Assembly: GCA_003170875.1 (NCBI GenBank)
Contig: PMYJ01000253.1
Location: forward strand, 4,842 to 22,600
Length of the DNA: 17,759 bases
DNA from: Candidatus Dormiibacterota bacterium
Lineage (GTDB): Bacteria; Chloroflexota; Dormibacteria; Aeolococcales; Aeolococcaceae
Direction of reading: 5' to 3'
Below, piece after piece: positions 1-5,708 of this stretch. The notes under the pieces were generated by a model. That model was not told the DNA's origin, ran no database searches, and was given only the letters and a program-made list of their open reading frames with translations. Both the position numbers and the translations under genes were made by a program. The number at the start of each line of letters is the position of its first letter. Position 1 is the first letter of the stretch.

Positions 1-360
1 GGGCGCCTCGAGATCGACATGTTCCCGATGGTCAAGCGGGTCGAGGCGGCGATGCAGGGCATCCGGCGGACCATCACCGTGTCGGTGATGGGCTGCGTCG
101 TCAACGGCCCGGGCGAGGGGATGCACGCCGACATCGGTATCGCCGGCGGCAAGCACAAGGGGGCGCTCTTCAAGTCCGGCAAGGTGGTGGCGTCGCTCCC
201 CGAGGCGGAGCTGATCGACATCCTGATCGCCGAGCTGCGGGCGGTCGCCGCCGAGGACGCCGAGCTGCTGGCGGCGGGCAAGCCGCTCCCGGTTGGGCTG
301 GGCGACGGCGTGGCGGCTCCGGAGCCGGCCCGTCCGCTGACCCCGCTAACCGTCGTCTGA
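1..360 (+). CDS. ispG: 4-hydroxy-3-methylbut-2-enyl diphosphate synthase, C-terminal part (IspG/GcpE)
   Basis: This is the last 119 codons of ispG; the gene enters from the left edge, so no start is visible. IspG converts 2-C-methyl-D-erythritol 2,4-cyclodiphosphate to HMBPP in the cytoplasmic MEP isoprenoid pathway, using a [4Fe-4S] cluster. The diagnostic block is SVMGCVVNGPGE followed by ADIGIAGG: the Cys is the last cluster ligand of the family, and the Glu a few residues later is the conserved fourth ligand position. The KGALFKSGKVV stretch after it is also typical. The last ~35 residues are an Ala/Pro-rich tail without similarity I recognise. The gene lies 206 bases upstream of proS on the same strand. 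An ispG-proS neighbourhood at the end of a dxr-rseP-ispG cluster is common in bacteria, which supports the call. The stop is TGA. Confidence 0.93.
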   Translation, partial: GRLEIDMFPMVKRVEAAMQGIRRTITVSVMGCVVNGPGEGMHADIGIAGGKHKGALFKSGKVVASLPEAELIDILIAELRAVAAEDAELLAAGKPLPVGLGDGVAAPEPARPLTPLTVV

Positions 361-432
361 GGAAGGGCGGCGGGGACGGCTTCCGGACCAGCGGGAGCGG
401 CGGGGGTGGTGCTTCGCTTCGGCCCAGGCGTC

Positions 433-454
433 CGAGCGCCCTGACTGGCGCTCG
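433..454 (+). terminator. Candidate terminator hairpin after ispG
   Basis: A perfect 8-bp inverted repeat, CGAGCGCC (433-440) and GGCGCTCG (447-454), has a 6-nt loop and lies 73 bases after the ispG stop. No T-run follows, so it is not a classic intrinsic terminator, but T-poor hairpins are common between genes in GC-rich genomes. The intergenic stretch 361-566 contains otherwise only the proS promoter region. Confidence 0.35.
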
Positions 455-552
455 GCGCCTTCCGCTCGGCAGCATTGCAGCTGCTGCCTGCGCAGAGCCT
501 GCGCTCAGCACGCACCCCGCGCCTCCCGACCCGGCATTCGCACCGAGTCCCG

Positions 553-558
553 TACACT
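553..558 (+). promoter_or_regulatory. Candidate -10 box giving a leaderless proS transcript
   Basis: TACACT at 553-558 matches a sigma-70 -10 box (TAtAaT) at four of six bases. A start site about 7 bases downstream would fall at 565-567, on or next to the proS ATG at 567. No purine-rich Shine-Dalgarno sequence precedes that ATG, which fits leaderless translation. No good -35 is visible. The start site is inferred, not shown. Confidence 0.4.
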
Positions 559-566
559 CGGCGGCC

Positions 567-2024
567 ATGGCTGACGAGCGAACCCCGATGCCGAAGGCGA
601 TCACCCGCAAGAGCGAGGACTTCGACCGCTGGTACACCGACACGGTGCGCCGCGCCGAGCTCGCCGACTACGCGCCGGTCCGTGGCTGCATGGTCATCCG
701 CCCCTACGGCTACGCGCTCTGGGAGCGGATCCAGCGGGCTCTCGACGACATGATCAAGCGCACCGGGCACGAGAACATGTACTTCCCGCTGCTCATCCCC
801 GAGTCCTACCTGCGCAAGGAGGCCGAGCACGTCGAGGGGTTCGCCCCCGAGGTGGCGTGGGTGACCCAGGGGGGACAGAAGGAGCTGGAGGAGCGGCTGG
901 CGATCCGGCCCACCTCCGAGACGATCATCTGCTCGATGTTCGCGGACTGGATCCACAGCTACCGCGACCTCCCGGTGCTGATCAACCAGTGGGCCAACGT
1001 GATGCGCTGGGAGAAGCGCACCCGGCTCTTCCTGCGGACCTCCGAGTTCCTCTGGCAGGAGGGGCACACCTTCCACGAGACCGACGCCGAGGCGGCGGCC
1101 GAGGTCGACACCATGCTCGGCTGCTATCAGGAGCTGGCCGAGGAGTGGCTCGCCATCCCGGTGATCCCAGGGCGCAAGACCGAGTCGGAGAAGTTCGCGG
1201 GCGCCGAGTACACCCTCTCGATCGAGGCGATGATGAGCGACGGCTGGGCGCTCCAGTCGGGGACCTCCCACCACCTGGGGCAAAACTTCACCCGTGCCTA
1301 CGGGATCAGCTACAGCGACCGGGAGAACGCGCTTCAGAACCCCTACCACACCTCCTGGGGGCTCTCCACCCGGGTCATCGGCGGCCTGATCATGGCCCAC
1401 GGCGACGACTCCGGCCTGGTCATGCCCCCGCGGGTGGCCCCCATCCAGGTGGTGGTCGTTCCGGTTACCCGCAGCAACGACCCAGAGGGGGCGGCGGCCG
1501 TGGACGAGGCGTGCCGGCGGCTCGAGGCCGAGGCGGACAGCGTGCGCCTGCGCATCGACCGGCGGGACGGGATACGCCCGGGTGAGAAGTACGCCCACTG
1601 GGAGCTGCGAGGGGTTCCCCTCCGGCTGACCGTCGGGGCTCGTGATCTCGCCGCCGGCCAGGTCACCGTCACCCGGCGGGTCGACGGGGAGAGCTGGACC
1701 GAACCGCTCGACGGGGTGGCCGGGCGGCTCCCGGCGCTCCTGGTCGAGGCTCAGTCCCGTATCAGGTCCCGGGCCGAGGGGCTGCTGCGCGACCGGAGCG
1801 TCGAGGTGAGGAGCCTGGATGAGCTGCGGGAGGCCTTTGCCGAGAGGCCGGTGTTCGCCAACGCGCCCTTCTGCAACCGCCCGGCCTGCGAGGAGGCGGT
1901 GAAGTCCGCCGCCCACGCCCTCACCATCCGGGTGCTCCGGCGCGACCGCAGCGGAGAGGCGGGGCGGTGCCTGGCCTGCGGTGAGGCGTCCTCCGAGGTC
2001 GCGCTGATCGCCCGGGCGTATTAG
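567..2024 (+). CDS. proS: Prolyl-tRNA synthetase, type 3 (archaeal/eukaryote-like form)
   Basis: Charges tRNA-Pro with proline in the cytoplasm (class II aminoacyl-tRNA synthetase). At 485 residues and without the ~180-residue editing insertion of the E. coli form, it is the short type-3 enzyme found in Thermus, Deinococcus and many high-GC bacteria. Visible family features: the N-terminal DFDRWYTD and VRGCMVIRPYGYALWE blocks, the motif-2 region RWEKRTRLFLRTSEFLWQEGHTFH with its loop arginines, and the motif-3-like GLSTRVIGGLIMAHGDDSGLVMPP. A C-terminal zinc-type domain follows, with cysteines in CNRPACEEA and GRCLACGE. It ends in tyrosine (ARAY), which is conserved as the last residue in this type. 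The start is ATG at 567, apparently leaderless; ATG at 588 is the alternative. The IS element begins directly at the stop codon, yet the protein looks complete. Confidence 0.96.
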   Translation: MADERTPMPKAITRKSEDFDRWYTDTVRRAELADYAPVRGCMVIRPYGYALWERIQRALDDMIKRTGHENMYFPLLIPESYLRKEAEHVEGFAPEVAWVTQGGQKELEERLAIRPTSETIICSMFADWIHSYRDLPVLINQWANVMRWEKRTRLFLRTSEFLWQEGHTFHETDAEAAAEVDTMLGCYQELAEEWLAIPVIPGRKTESEKFAGAEYTLSIEAMMSDGWALQSGTSHHLGQNFTRAYGISYSDRENALQNPYHTSWGLSTRVIGGLIMAHGDDSGLVMPPRVAPIQVVVVPVTRSNDPEGAAAVDEACRRLEAEADSVRLRIDRRDGIRPGEKYAHWELRGVPLRLTVGARDLAAGQVTVTRRVDGESWTEPLDGVAGRLPALLVEAQSRIRSRAEGLLRDRSVEVRSLDELREAFAERPVFANAPFCNRPACEEAVKSAAHALTIRVLRRDRSGEAGRCLACGEASSEVALIARAY

Positions 2025-2029
2025 TCAGC

Positions 2030-2036
2030 ATGGAAG
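2030..2036 (+). repeat. Left sub-terminal inverted repeat of the IS
   Basis: ATGGAAG lies 5 bases after the proS stop and is the exact reverse complement of CTTCCAT at 3476-3482. Two hairpins follow within the left end: CGGCCC/GGGCCG (2037-2042 with 2055-2060) and CGAGCA/TGCTCG (2067-2072 with 2081-2086). The first could double as a proS terminator. Confidence 0.55.
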
Positions 2037-2136
2037 CGGCCCGGTCCTGAAAAAGGGCCGGCGCAACGAGCATCGTGGGTTGCTCGGGTGGACGAAGCGC
2101 ACCCCGACCAGAGCCACATCGTTGGAGGCCAGCCCC

Positions 2137-3252
2137 ATGTTCCAGCCTATCCGGTACGTCGGTCTGGATGTGAGCAAGGAGACGATCGCGGTGGCGGTGG
2201 CCGAGCCGGACGGCTCGGTGGTCGAGTACGGCGACATCCACAACGACCCGAGCTCGGTCCGGCGGCTGATCGAGAAGCTCTCCCAGGATGTGGTGGTGAA
2301 GACCGCGTACGAGGCCGGCCCCACCGGCTACCCCCTGCACCGCCAGCTCACCGGCCTGGGCATCGAGAACAAGGTGGTGGCACCCTCGCTGATCCCCCGC
2401 CGGCCGGGCGATCGGGTCAAGACGGATCAGCGCGATGCCGTCCAGCTCGCCCGGCTGCTCCGCAGCGGAGATCTCACCCCGGTGTGGATCCCCGATGAGG
2501 CTCACGAGGCGCTGCGCGATCTGGTCCGAGCTCGCGACGACGCCCGCACCGAGGGGCTGCGGGCCAAGCACCATCTGAGCAAGTTCCTGCTCCGCCAGGG
2601 GGTCATCGCGCCGACGCGGGTGGGTCGGGCGTGGTCTGCCCGGCACCAGGCCTGGCTGAACACGTTGACCTTCCGTGATCGCGCCGCTCAGATCACCTTC
2701 GATGACTACCTGGCCTGCGTGAGAGCGGCCACCGAGCGAGTTCGGCACCTCGACGCGGCCCTGCTCGAGTGCGGCGCCGCTAGCCCCCACGTCGATCTCC
2801 TCCGGGCCCTCCAGGCGGTCCGCGGCATCGGCTTCCTGACGGCGGTGACGATCGTGGCCGAGGCCGGAGACCTCCACCGCTTCCGCAGCGCCCCCGCCTT
2901 CATGGCCTACGTCGGCCTGGTGCCCAGCGAGTACTCCAGTGGGGCCTCGAGGCGCCGGGGCCACATCACCAAGACCGGCAACCGGCTGCTGCGCCATGTG
3001 CTCGGTGAGGCCGCCCACCACGCCCGCCTCCAACCGGCGGTCAGCGAGGCGCTGAGACAGCGCCAGCAGGGGGTGCCCAAGGAGGTGGTCGAGATCAGCT
3101 GGCGCTGCCAGCAGCGGCTGCACCACAAGTACCGCCATCTGGGGGGACGGATCGGCCGGCAGCGGGCGATCAGCGCCGTCGCCCGGGAGCTCGCCGGCTT
3201 CGTCTGGGCGATCGGCCAGGCAGTTCAGCCCGTCGCGATGGCCGCCGCGTGA
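2137..3252 (+). CDS. IS110-family transposase (DEDD recombinase)
   Basis: A 371-residue transposase. The N-terminal RuvC-like DEDD domain opens with IRYVGLDVSKETIAVAVAE (Asp11). Glu59 follows in TAYEAGPTGYPL, then Asp97 and Asp100 in KTDQRDAVQLARLL, so all four acidic residues are present. A helical middle region follows. The C-terminal Tnp_20 domain carries LQAVRGIGFLTAVTIVAEAGD, then AYVGLVPSEYSSG with the conserved serines, then GHITKTGNRLLRHVLGEAAHH. I chose ATG 2137 because GGAGG (2123-2127) lies 9 bases upstream and the protein then starts like its relatives; the frame is open back to 2080 without support. The gene appears intact. Members of this family are guided by an element-encoded RNA, so the adjacent 3' non-coding end is probably part of the machine. 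Confidence 0.93.
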   Translation: MFQPIRYVGLDVSKETIAVAVAEPDGSVVEYGDIHNDPSSVRRLIEKLSQDVVVKTAYEAGPTGYPLHRQLTGLGIENKVVAPSLIPRRPGDRVKTDQRDAVQLARLLRSGDLTPVWIPDEAHEALRDLVRARDDARTEGLRAKHHLSKFLLRQGVIAPTRVGRAWSARHQAWLNTLTFRDRAAQITFDDYLACVRAATERVRHLDAALLECGAASPHVDLLRALQAVRGIGFLTAVTIVAEAGDLHRFRSAPAFMAYVGLVPSEYSSGASRRRGHITKTGNRLLRHVLGEAAHHARLQPAVSEALRQRQQGVPKEVVEISWRCQQRLHHKYRHLGGRIGRQRAISAVARELAGFVWAIGQAVQPVAMAAA

Positions 3253-3277
3253 TCACCAAGGGCAGGGCGGCGAGCGC

Positions 3278-3386
3278 CGTCGAGGTTGACACCGAAGGCC
3301 GAGAATCCTCGACGTCCCTCTGCGGTGCCCAACCCGCGCTGTTAGTCCGAGGCAGCTCGGCGACGAATCACTGTCATGCGGCACCG
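3278..3386 (+). ncRNA. Candidate bridge/seeker guide RNA of the IS
   Basis: The right end between the transposase stop (3252) and the right inverted repeat is non-coding and rich in perfect stems. Stem A is CGTCGAGG (3278-3285) with CCTCGACG (3307-3314), enclosing a 21-nt loop. Stem B is CGGTGCC (3323-3329) with GGCACCG (3380-3386). Inside B is stem C, CCGAG (3347-3351) with CTCGG (3356-3360) and a 4-nt loop. B and C are separated by two large unpaired strands (3330-3346 and 3361-3379), the layout expected of a guide RNA with an internal recognition loop. Position downstream of the transposase fits IS1111-type elements. The structure is seen by eye and the function is inferred from the family. 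Confidence 0.5.
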
Positions 3387-3465
3387 GCTGGGCCGACCCG
3401 CGAATATCAGGGTGATGACCGTCGCTGCTTCCTGACCTCGCCGGCGCTCCCCGCCCTCGCCCTAC

Positions 3466-3471
3466 TTGACA
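3466..3471 (+). promoter_or_regulatory. Outward-facing -35 box in the IS right end
   Basis: A perfect TTGACA lies 14 bases inside the estimated right boundary and points outwards. In IS110-family elements a -35 at one end and a -10 at the other are joined when the element circularises, making a junction promoter. No good -10 is seen at the correct spacing in the present linear sequence, and the left end offers only a weak CAGCAT, so this is a family-based suggestion. Confidence 0.35.
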
Positions 3472-3475
3472 AGGA

Positions 3476-3482
3476 CTTCCAT
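3476..3482 (-). repeat. Right sub-terminal inverted repeat of the IS
   Basis: CTTCCAT is the exact reverse complement of ATGGAAG at 2030-2036. It marks the right end of the IS; the true boundary is probably only a few bases beyond it. Confidence 0.55.
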
Positions 3483-3530
3483 ATCAGGGAACGGGCTAGA
3501 CATCACCTGACGCTATCGCTGAGGGGGAAG

Positions 3531-3805
3531 ATGCAACGAGAGTGGGCCCCGGAGGAGCTCGTCGCCGGCTGGCAGCTCGTCGAGCACAAGGGAAGAGCTT
3601 TGGGAGGCCTCAGCGTCGGCGGGCGGTCACAGACCACCCCCTGTGGCCGCGGGTGGTGCGAGCCCTCGAGACGTGGGATATCACCCGTGCCGAAGCGGCG
3701 CGGAAGCTCCACGTGCGCAAGGCGGTCCTGATCCAGGCTCTGGCGGCGTTCCCCAAAGGAGGTCCCTCAGTGGGCACCTCGGGCGAACTCGACGATGGGG
3801 CCTGA
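3531..3805 (+). pseudogene. Possible remnant of a Tn3-family transposase N-terminus plus an unrelated HTH-like tail
   Basis: ATG 3531 follows a purine-rich GAGGGGGAAG and opens with MQREWAPEELVAGWQLVE. This resembles the first ~18 residues of Tn3-type transposases (DUF4158: x-R-E-W-x-P-E-E-L-x-x-x-W-x-L-V-E). The similarity stops at about 3585, and the ~950-residue body of such a protein is absent. In another frame, 3644-3805 encodes LWPRVVRALETWDITRAEAARKLHVRKAVLIQ to a stop at 3805; its TRAEAARKL stretch looks like a helix-turn-helix but I cannot assign it. I read the segment as debris of one or two broken genes. The motif is short, so chance similarity is possible. Confidence 0.3.
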
Positions 3806-4170
3806 TCCAGCGTTCCCAAAGGAACTCCTTCCGGAACTAGTTTGCACTTCGTCGCGCGTTCGGGAGTCCGGGGCCTACACCGCGCCCTTGCCATGGGAAC
3901 GCGCCAGCGCGGCGACCGCCTCAACGGCGCCGCCCGCATTCCCGTCCGGATGCTGAATGGTGCGGCAGCTCCGGATGGTGCGAAGAACGGCGAACGAGTC
4001 CTCACTGGCGCACCGTCCCACGGCTGAGGGCCGGTGGCCGGGGGTAGTGAGATGCCTCGGCCCCCTCTCTCCGTGCCTCTCAGGCCCCTTGAGGCCCGGC
4101 TCGTTACGCGGCGCGGCCGCCATCCTCCCGATCGGGGCAACAAGCAACACCGCTGGCGGGAGTGGCCGCC
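3806..4170. other. Stretch without a supported gene
   Basis: There is no frame with convincing protein character on either strand. It begins with a small hairpin GTTCC-CAAA-GGAAC (3812-3825) and a repeated GGAACT (3821-3826 and 3833-3838). A minus-strand frame ending near 3878 has a protein-like tail but no recognisable family. With the upstream Tn3-like scrap, it fits an eroded insertion zone next to the IS. Confidence 0.4.
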
Positions 4171-4392
4171 ATGGCCGAGACGCGCTTCGTCTTCCTCGCC
4201 GCCGCCGGCGCGGCGCCGGAGGTGGTCGCCTGCGCCGGGGTGACGCTACGCTGGGAAGAGCCGAGGGCCCTCCCCGAGATGACGGTCGAGGCCCTGGTCG
4301 AGGTCGCCGTGCTCCGCCACGGCGACCCGGCGGTGCTCCGAGCGCTGTCCCGCCGCAAGCGGGACAGCGCTCAGGTGCGCCGGGTCCTCTGA
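4171..4392 (+). CDS. Small hypothetical protein (73 aa)
   Basis: Unrecognised. The codons show the strong G/C third-position preference of real genes in this window. ATG 4171 has GGGAG (4158-4162) 8 bases upstream, a reasonable ribosome site; an in-frame GTG at 4162 is the alternative. The protein begins MAETRFVFLAAAGAAPEVVACAG, has an acidic middle, and ends in a strongly basic tail (LSRRKRDSAQVRRVL). There is no membrane segment and no motif I know. The DNA for the basic tail is a perfect 13-bp inverted repeat (4341-4371). The stop lies 7 bases from the stop of the convergent minus-strand gene. It could be a real small regulator or a chance ORF. Confidence 0.45.
   Translation: MAETRFVFLAAAGAAPEVVACAGVTLRWEEPRALPEMTVEALVEVAVLRHGDPAVLRALSRRKRDSAQVRRVL
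4341..4371. terminator. Perfect 13-bp hairpin near two convergent gene ends
   Basis: AGCGCTGTCCCGC (4341-4353), loop CGCAA, then GCGGGACAGCGCT (4359-4371). It lies inside the end of the small plus-strand ORF and 29 bases beyond the stop of the minus-strand gene ending at 4400. It would form equally in both transcripts. There is no T-run on either side, so termination would have to be of the T-poor type. Confidence 0.4.
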
Positions 4393-4399
4393 CCGGACG

Positions 4400-5368
4400 T
4401 CAGCTGGACGACGCTGACGGCGACGCGCTGGGGCTGGCGCCGTTCCACTGACCCCACGCCCCGCCGTGGAACGAGCCACCGCCGAAGCTCCCGAAGGGAC
4501 CGAACGGCCAGCCGGGATAGGTGCCGTTCACCCAGTCGGTGACCCGCGACTGCACCTCGGAGGTAAGGCTGCTCGCCTGGGTCGAGGTGAGCTTGCCGCT
4601 GCTCTCGAGGCTGCTGATCTGGCTGTCGACCGCGGTGGTCACCGCGCTGACGACGCTGTCCAAGCTCACGCTGTGGGCGGAGGCGACGTCAGCGATGGTC
4701 TGGCCCCCGGCCAGGTCGGACTCCAGGGTGGAGGCGGTGACGCCGTTGCCGATCGCGGTGGCCGCCGCCTGGAGCGCCGTCTGCTCCCCGAGCCCGGCGC
4801 CTGCACCCGGACCGCTGGCGGGCCGGGTCTGGTTCACGAAGTCGGTGACCATCTTGGTCAGGTTCGACTCCATCTGGGTCGCCTGGCTCGAGGTGATCTT
4901 GCCGTTGGAGACGAGGTTGTTGATCGCCGTGGTCTCGTCGCCCACCAGGGCGGTGATCACCGCCTGGCCGCTGCTGCCGTTGGCGCCCGCCACCTCGGCG
5001 ACCGTCTGGCCGGACTGGAGGTCGCTCTGCAGGGTCTGCTCACTGACCCCGATGGTGGTGGCCGCGTCCTGGAGCAGGTTCACCCCGGCGAAGCCGCCCC
5101 GGATATGCGCACCCGGGGAGGGGCTGGCTGTCGTGTCCGAGGTCGTGGCCGCCGCGACGGTCGGCACCGGGCCAGTTGCCCGGGTGATCAGGAATCCGCC
5201 CACTGCGCTGCCCAAGACCAGGCCGCCCAGGGCGGTGGCGATGGCGGCGCCCCGGCGCAGACCGAAAAAGCGCCCGCGCCGGGCCGATGGCGGGGAGTCA
5301 TCGAAAGAGTCGGGCACCGAGTCGTCATCCCCAGGGGACGGCGCCTCGTTAGAAGCGTCTTCGTTCAT
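4400..5368 (-). CDS. Membrane-anchored extracellular protein with two internal repeats
   Basis: 322 residues, family not recognised. ATG 5368 is chosen because GGAG (5378-5375) lies 6 bases upstream; a TTG at 5380 is the in-frame alternative. Layout: an acidic, Ser/Pro-rich cytoplasmic N-terminus (1-30), basic residues, then one membrane helix (about 41-62), so an N-in/C-out anchor is likely. A Thr/Ser/Pro linker follows to ~95. Two ~82-residue repeats come next (about 99-179 and 199-281), each with AAxxIG, a Leu-Asp-rich stretch, SGQTVAEVA or GGQTIADVA, then NGKITSSQATQ or SGKLTSTQASS, and finally TDFVN or TDWVN. The tail is Gly/Phe/Trp-rich and ends SPSASPSASSS. The repeats look like small helical domains. 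It is probably a surface protein of unknown role, transcribed alone. Confidence 0.75.
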   Translation of the reverse strand: MNEDASNEAPSPGDDDSVPDSFDDSPPSARRGRFFGLRRGAAIATALGGLVLGSAVGGFLITRATGPVPTVAAATTSDTTASPSPGAHIRGGFAGVNLLQDAATTIGVSEQTLQSDLQSGQTVAEVAGANGSSGQAVITALVGDETTAINNLVSNGKITSSQATQMESNLTKMVTDFVNQTRPASGPGAGAGLGEQTALQAAATAIGNGVTASTLESDLAGGQTIADVASAHSVSLDSVVSAVTTAVDSQISSLESSGKLTSTQASSLTSEVQSRVTDWVNGTYPGWPFGPFGSFGGGSFHGGAWGQWNGASPSASPSASSS

Positions 5369-5693
5369 CACGATCTCCAAGCTGTAGGCGAGGCAGACCT
5401 GCCGTCGGCCCGCCCGGGGGAAGCTCGGGTGCGGACAGACACTGACCCGGAGTATGGGTGACGCGCCTTTCGACTCGGTGACACCGTCGCGGCGCCACGG
5501 CCCTCGCCAGAAGGTCCGGCTGGTGAGGTGGGTGGTGAGCCCTCACCCACCGCTTCCGGTCCGATCCGCTCAGAGGTGGCAGGTACCCCGCTTCGCTTCT
5601 CGAAGTACTGCTGCTGATACTCCTCGGCCTCCCGAAGCGCTCTGACAGCTTCAGCGCCTCAGCGCCGTCAGCCTCCCCCTGGAGGTCGGAGCC
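5369..5693 (-). pseudogene. Intergenic stretch with a possible msrA C-terminal scrap
   Basis: This 325-base gap between two minus-strand genes must hold the promoter of the gene starting at 5368, but I see no clear -35/-10 pair. On the minus strand at about 5651-5595 the frame reads EAVRALREAEEYQQQYFEK. This resembles the closing motif of peptide methionine sulfoxide reductase A (x-A-E-x-Y-H-Q-x-Y-x-x-K), with Gln replacing the usual His. The catalytic GCFW region is absent, so at most a C-terminal scrap remains. The match is short and could be chance. A CCTCC-CCCT-GGAGG hairpin lies at 5672-5685. Confidence 0.3.
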
Positions 5694-5708
5694 TCACGTT
5701 CGCGTGAG
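5693..5708 (-). terminator. Hairpin at the end of the yihY-like gene
   Basis: CTCACG (5693-5698) and CGTGAG (5703-5708) form a perfect 6-bp stem around a 4-base loop that includes the stop codon region. The loop reads TTCG on the plus strand and CGAA on the minus. No T-run follows, so this is only a weak terminator candidate. Confidence 0.25.

Larger units (their letters stand above)
2023..3485 (+). mobile_element. IS110-family (IS1111-like) insertion sequence
   Basis: About 1.46 kb, the usual size for the family. It contains one transposase gene, about 107 bases of non-coding left end and about 230 bases of non-coding right end. A 7-bp sub-terminal inverted repeat is visible: ATGGAAG at 2030-2036 and CTTCCAT at 3476-3482. 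No target-site duplication is expected for this family. Boundaries are given by analogy with IS1111-type elements, whose repeats lie a few bases inside the ends; they may be off by several bases. A long 3' non-coding end with sub-terminal repeats favours the IS1111 branch over the IS110 branch, where the guide RNA lies upstream of the gene. Confidence 0.75.

Noticed and set aside
361..566. T-box leader before proS
   Set aside because: The T-box sequence (TGGNACCGCG type) and specifier stem are not present; the start looks leaderless.
1921..3138. 405-residue minus-strand frame
   Set aside because: Antisense to the proS end and the transposase; no recognisable domain.
3342..3347. TTAGTC shared by the guide-RNA candidate and the IS left junction as proof of target recognition
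   Set aside because: Six bases are too few and the IS boundary is uncertain; kept only as a hint.
3249..3530. Plus-strand coding frame overlapping the transposase stop
   Set aside because: It runs through the structured right end of the IS, has no ribosome site and no protein character before 3531.
3875..4150. Minus-strand frame with a protein-like C-terminal half
   Set aside because: No family recognised, no ribosome site and no conserved motif; not enough to call a gene.
4466..5461. 331-residue plus-strand frame
   Set aside because: Antisense to the repeat protein and low-complexity; the minus-strand frame has a ribosome site, membrane anchor and repeats.
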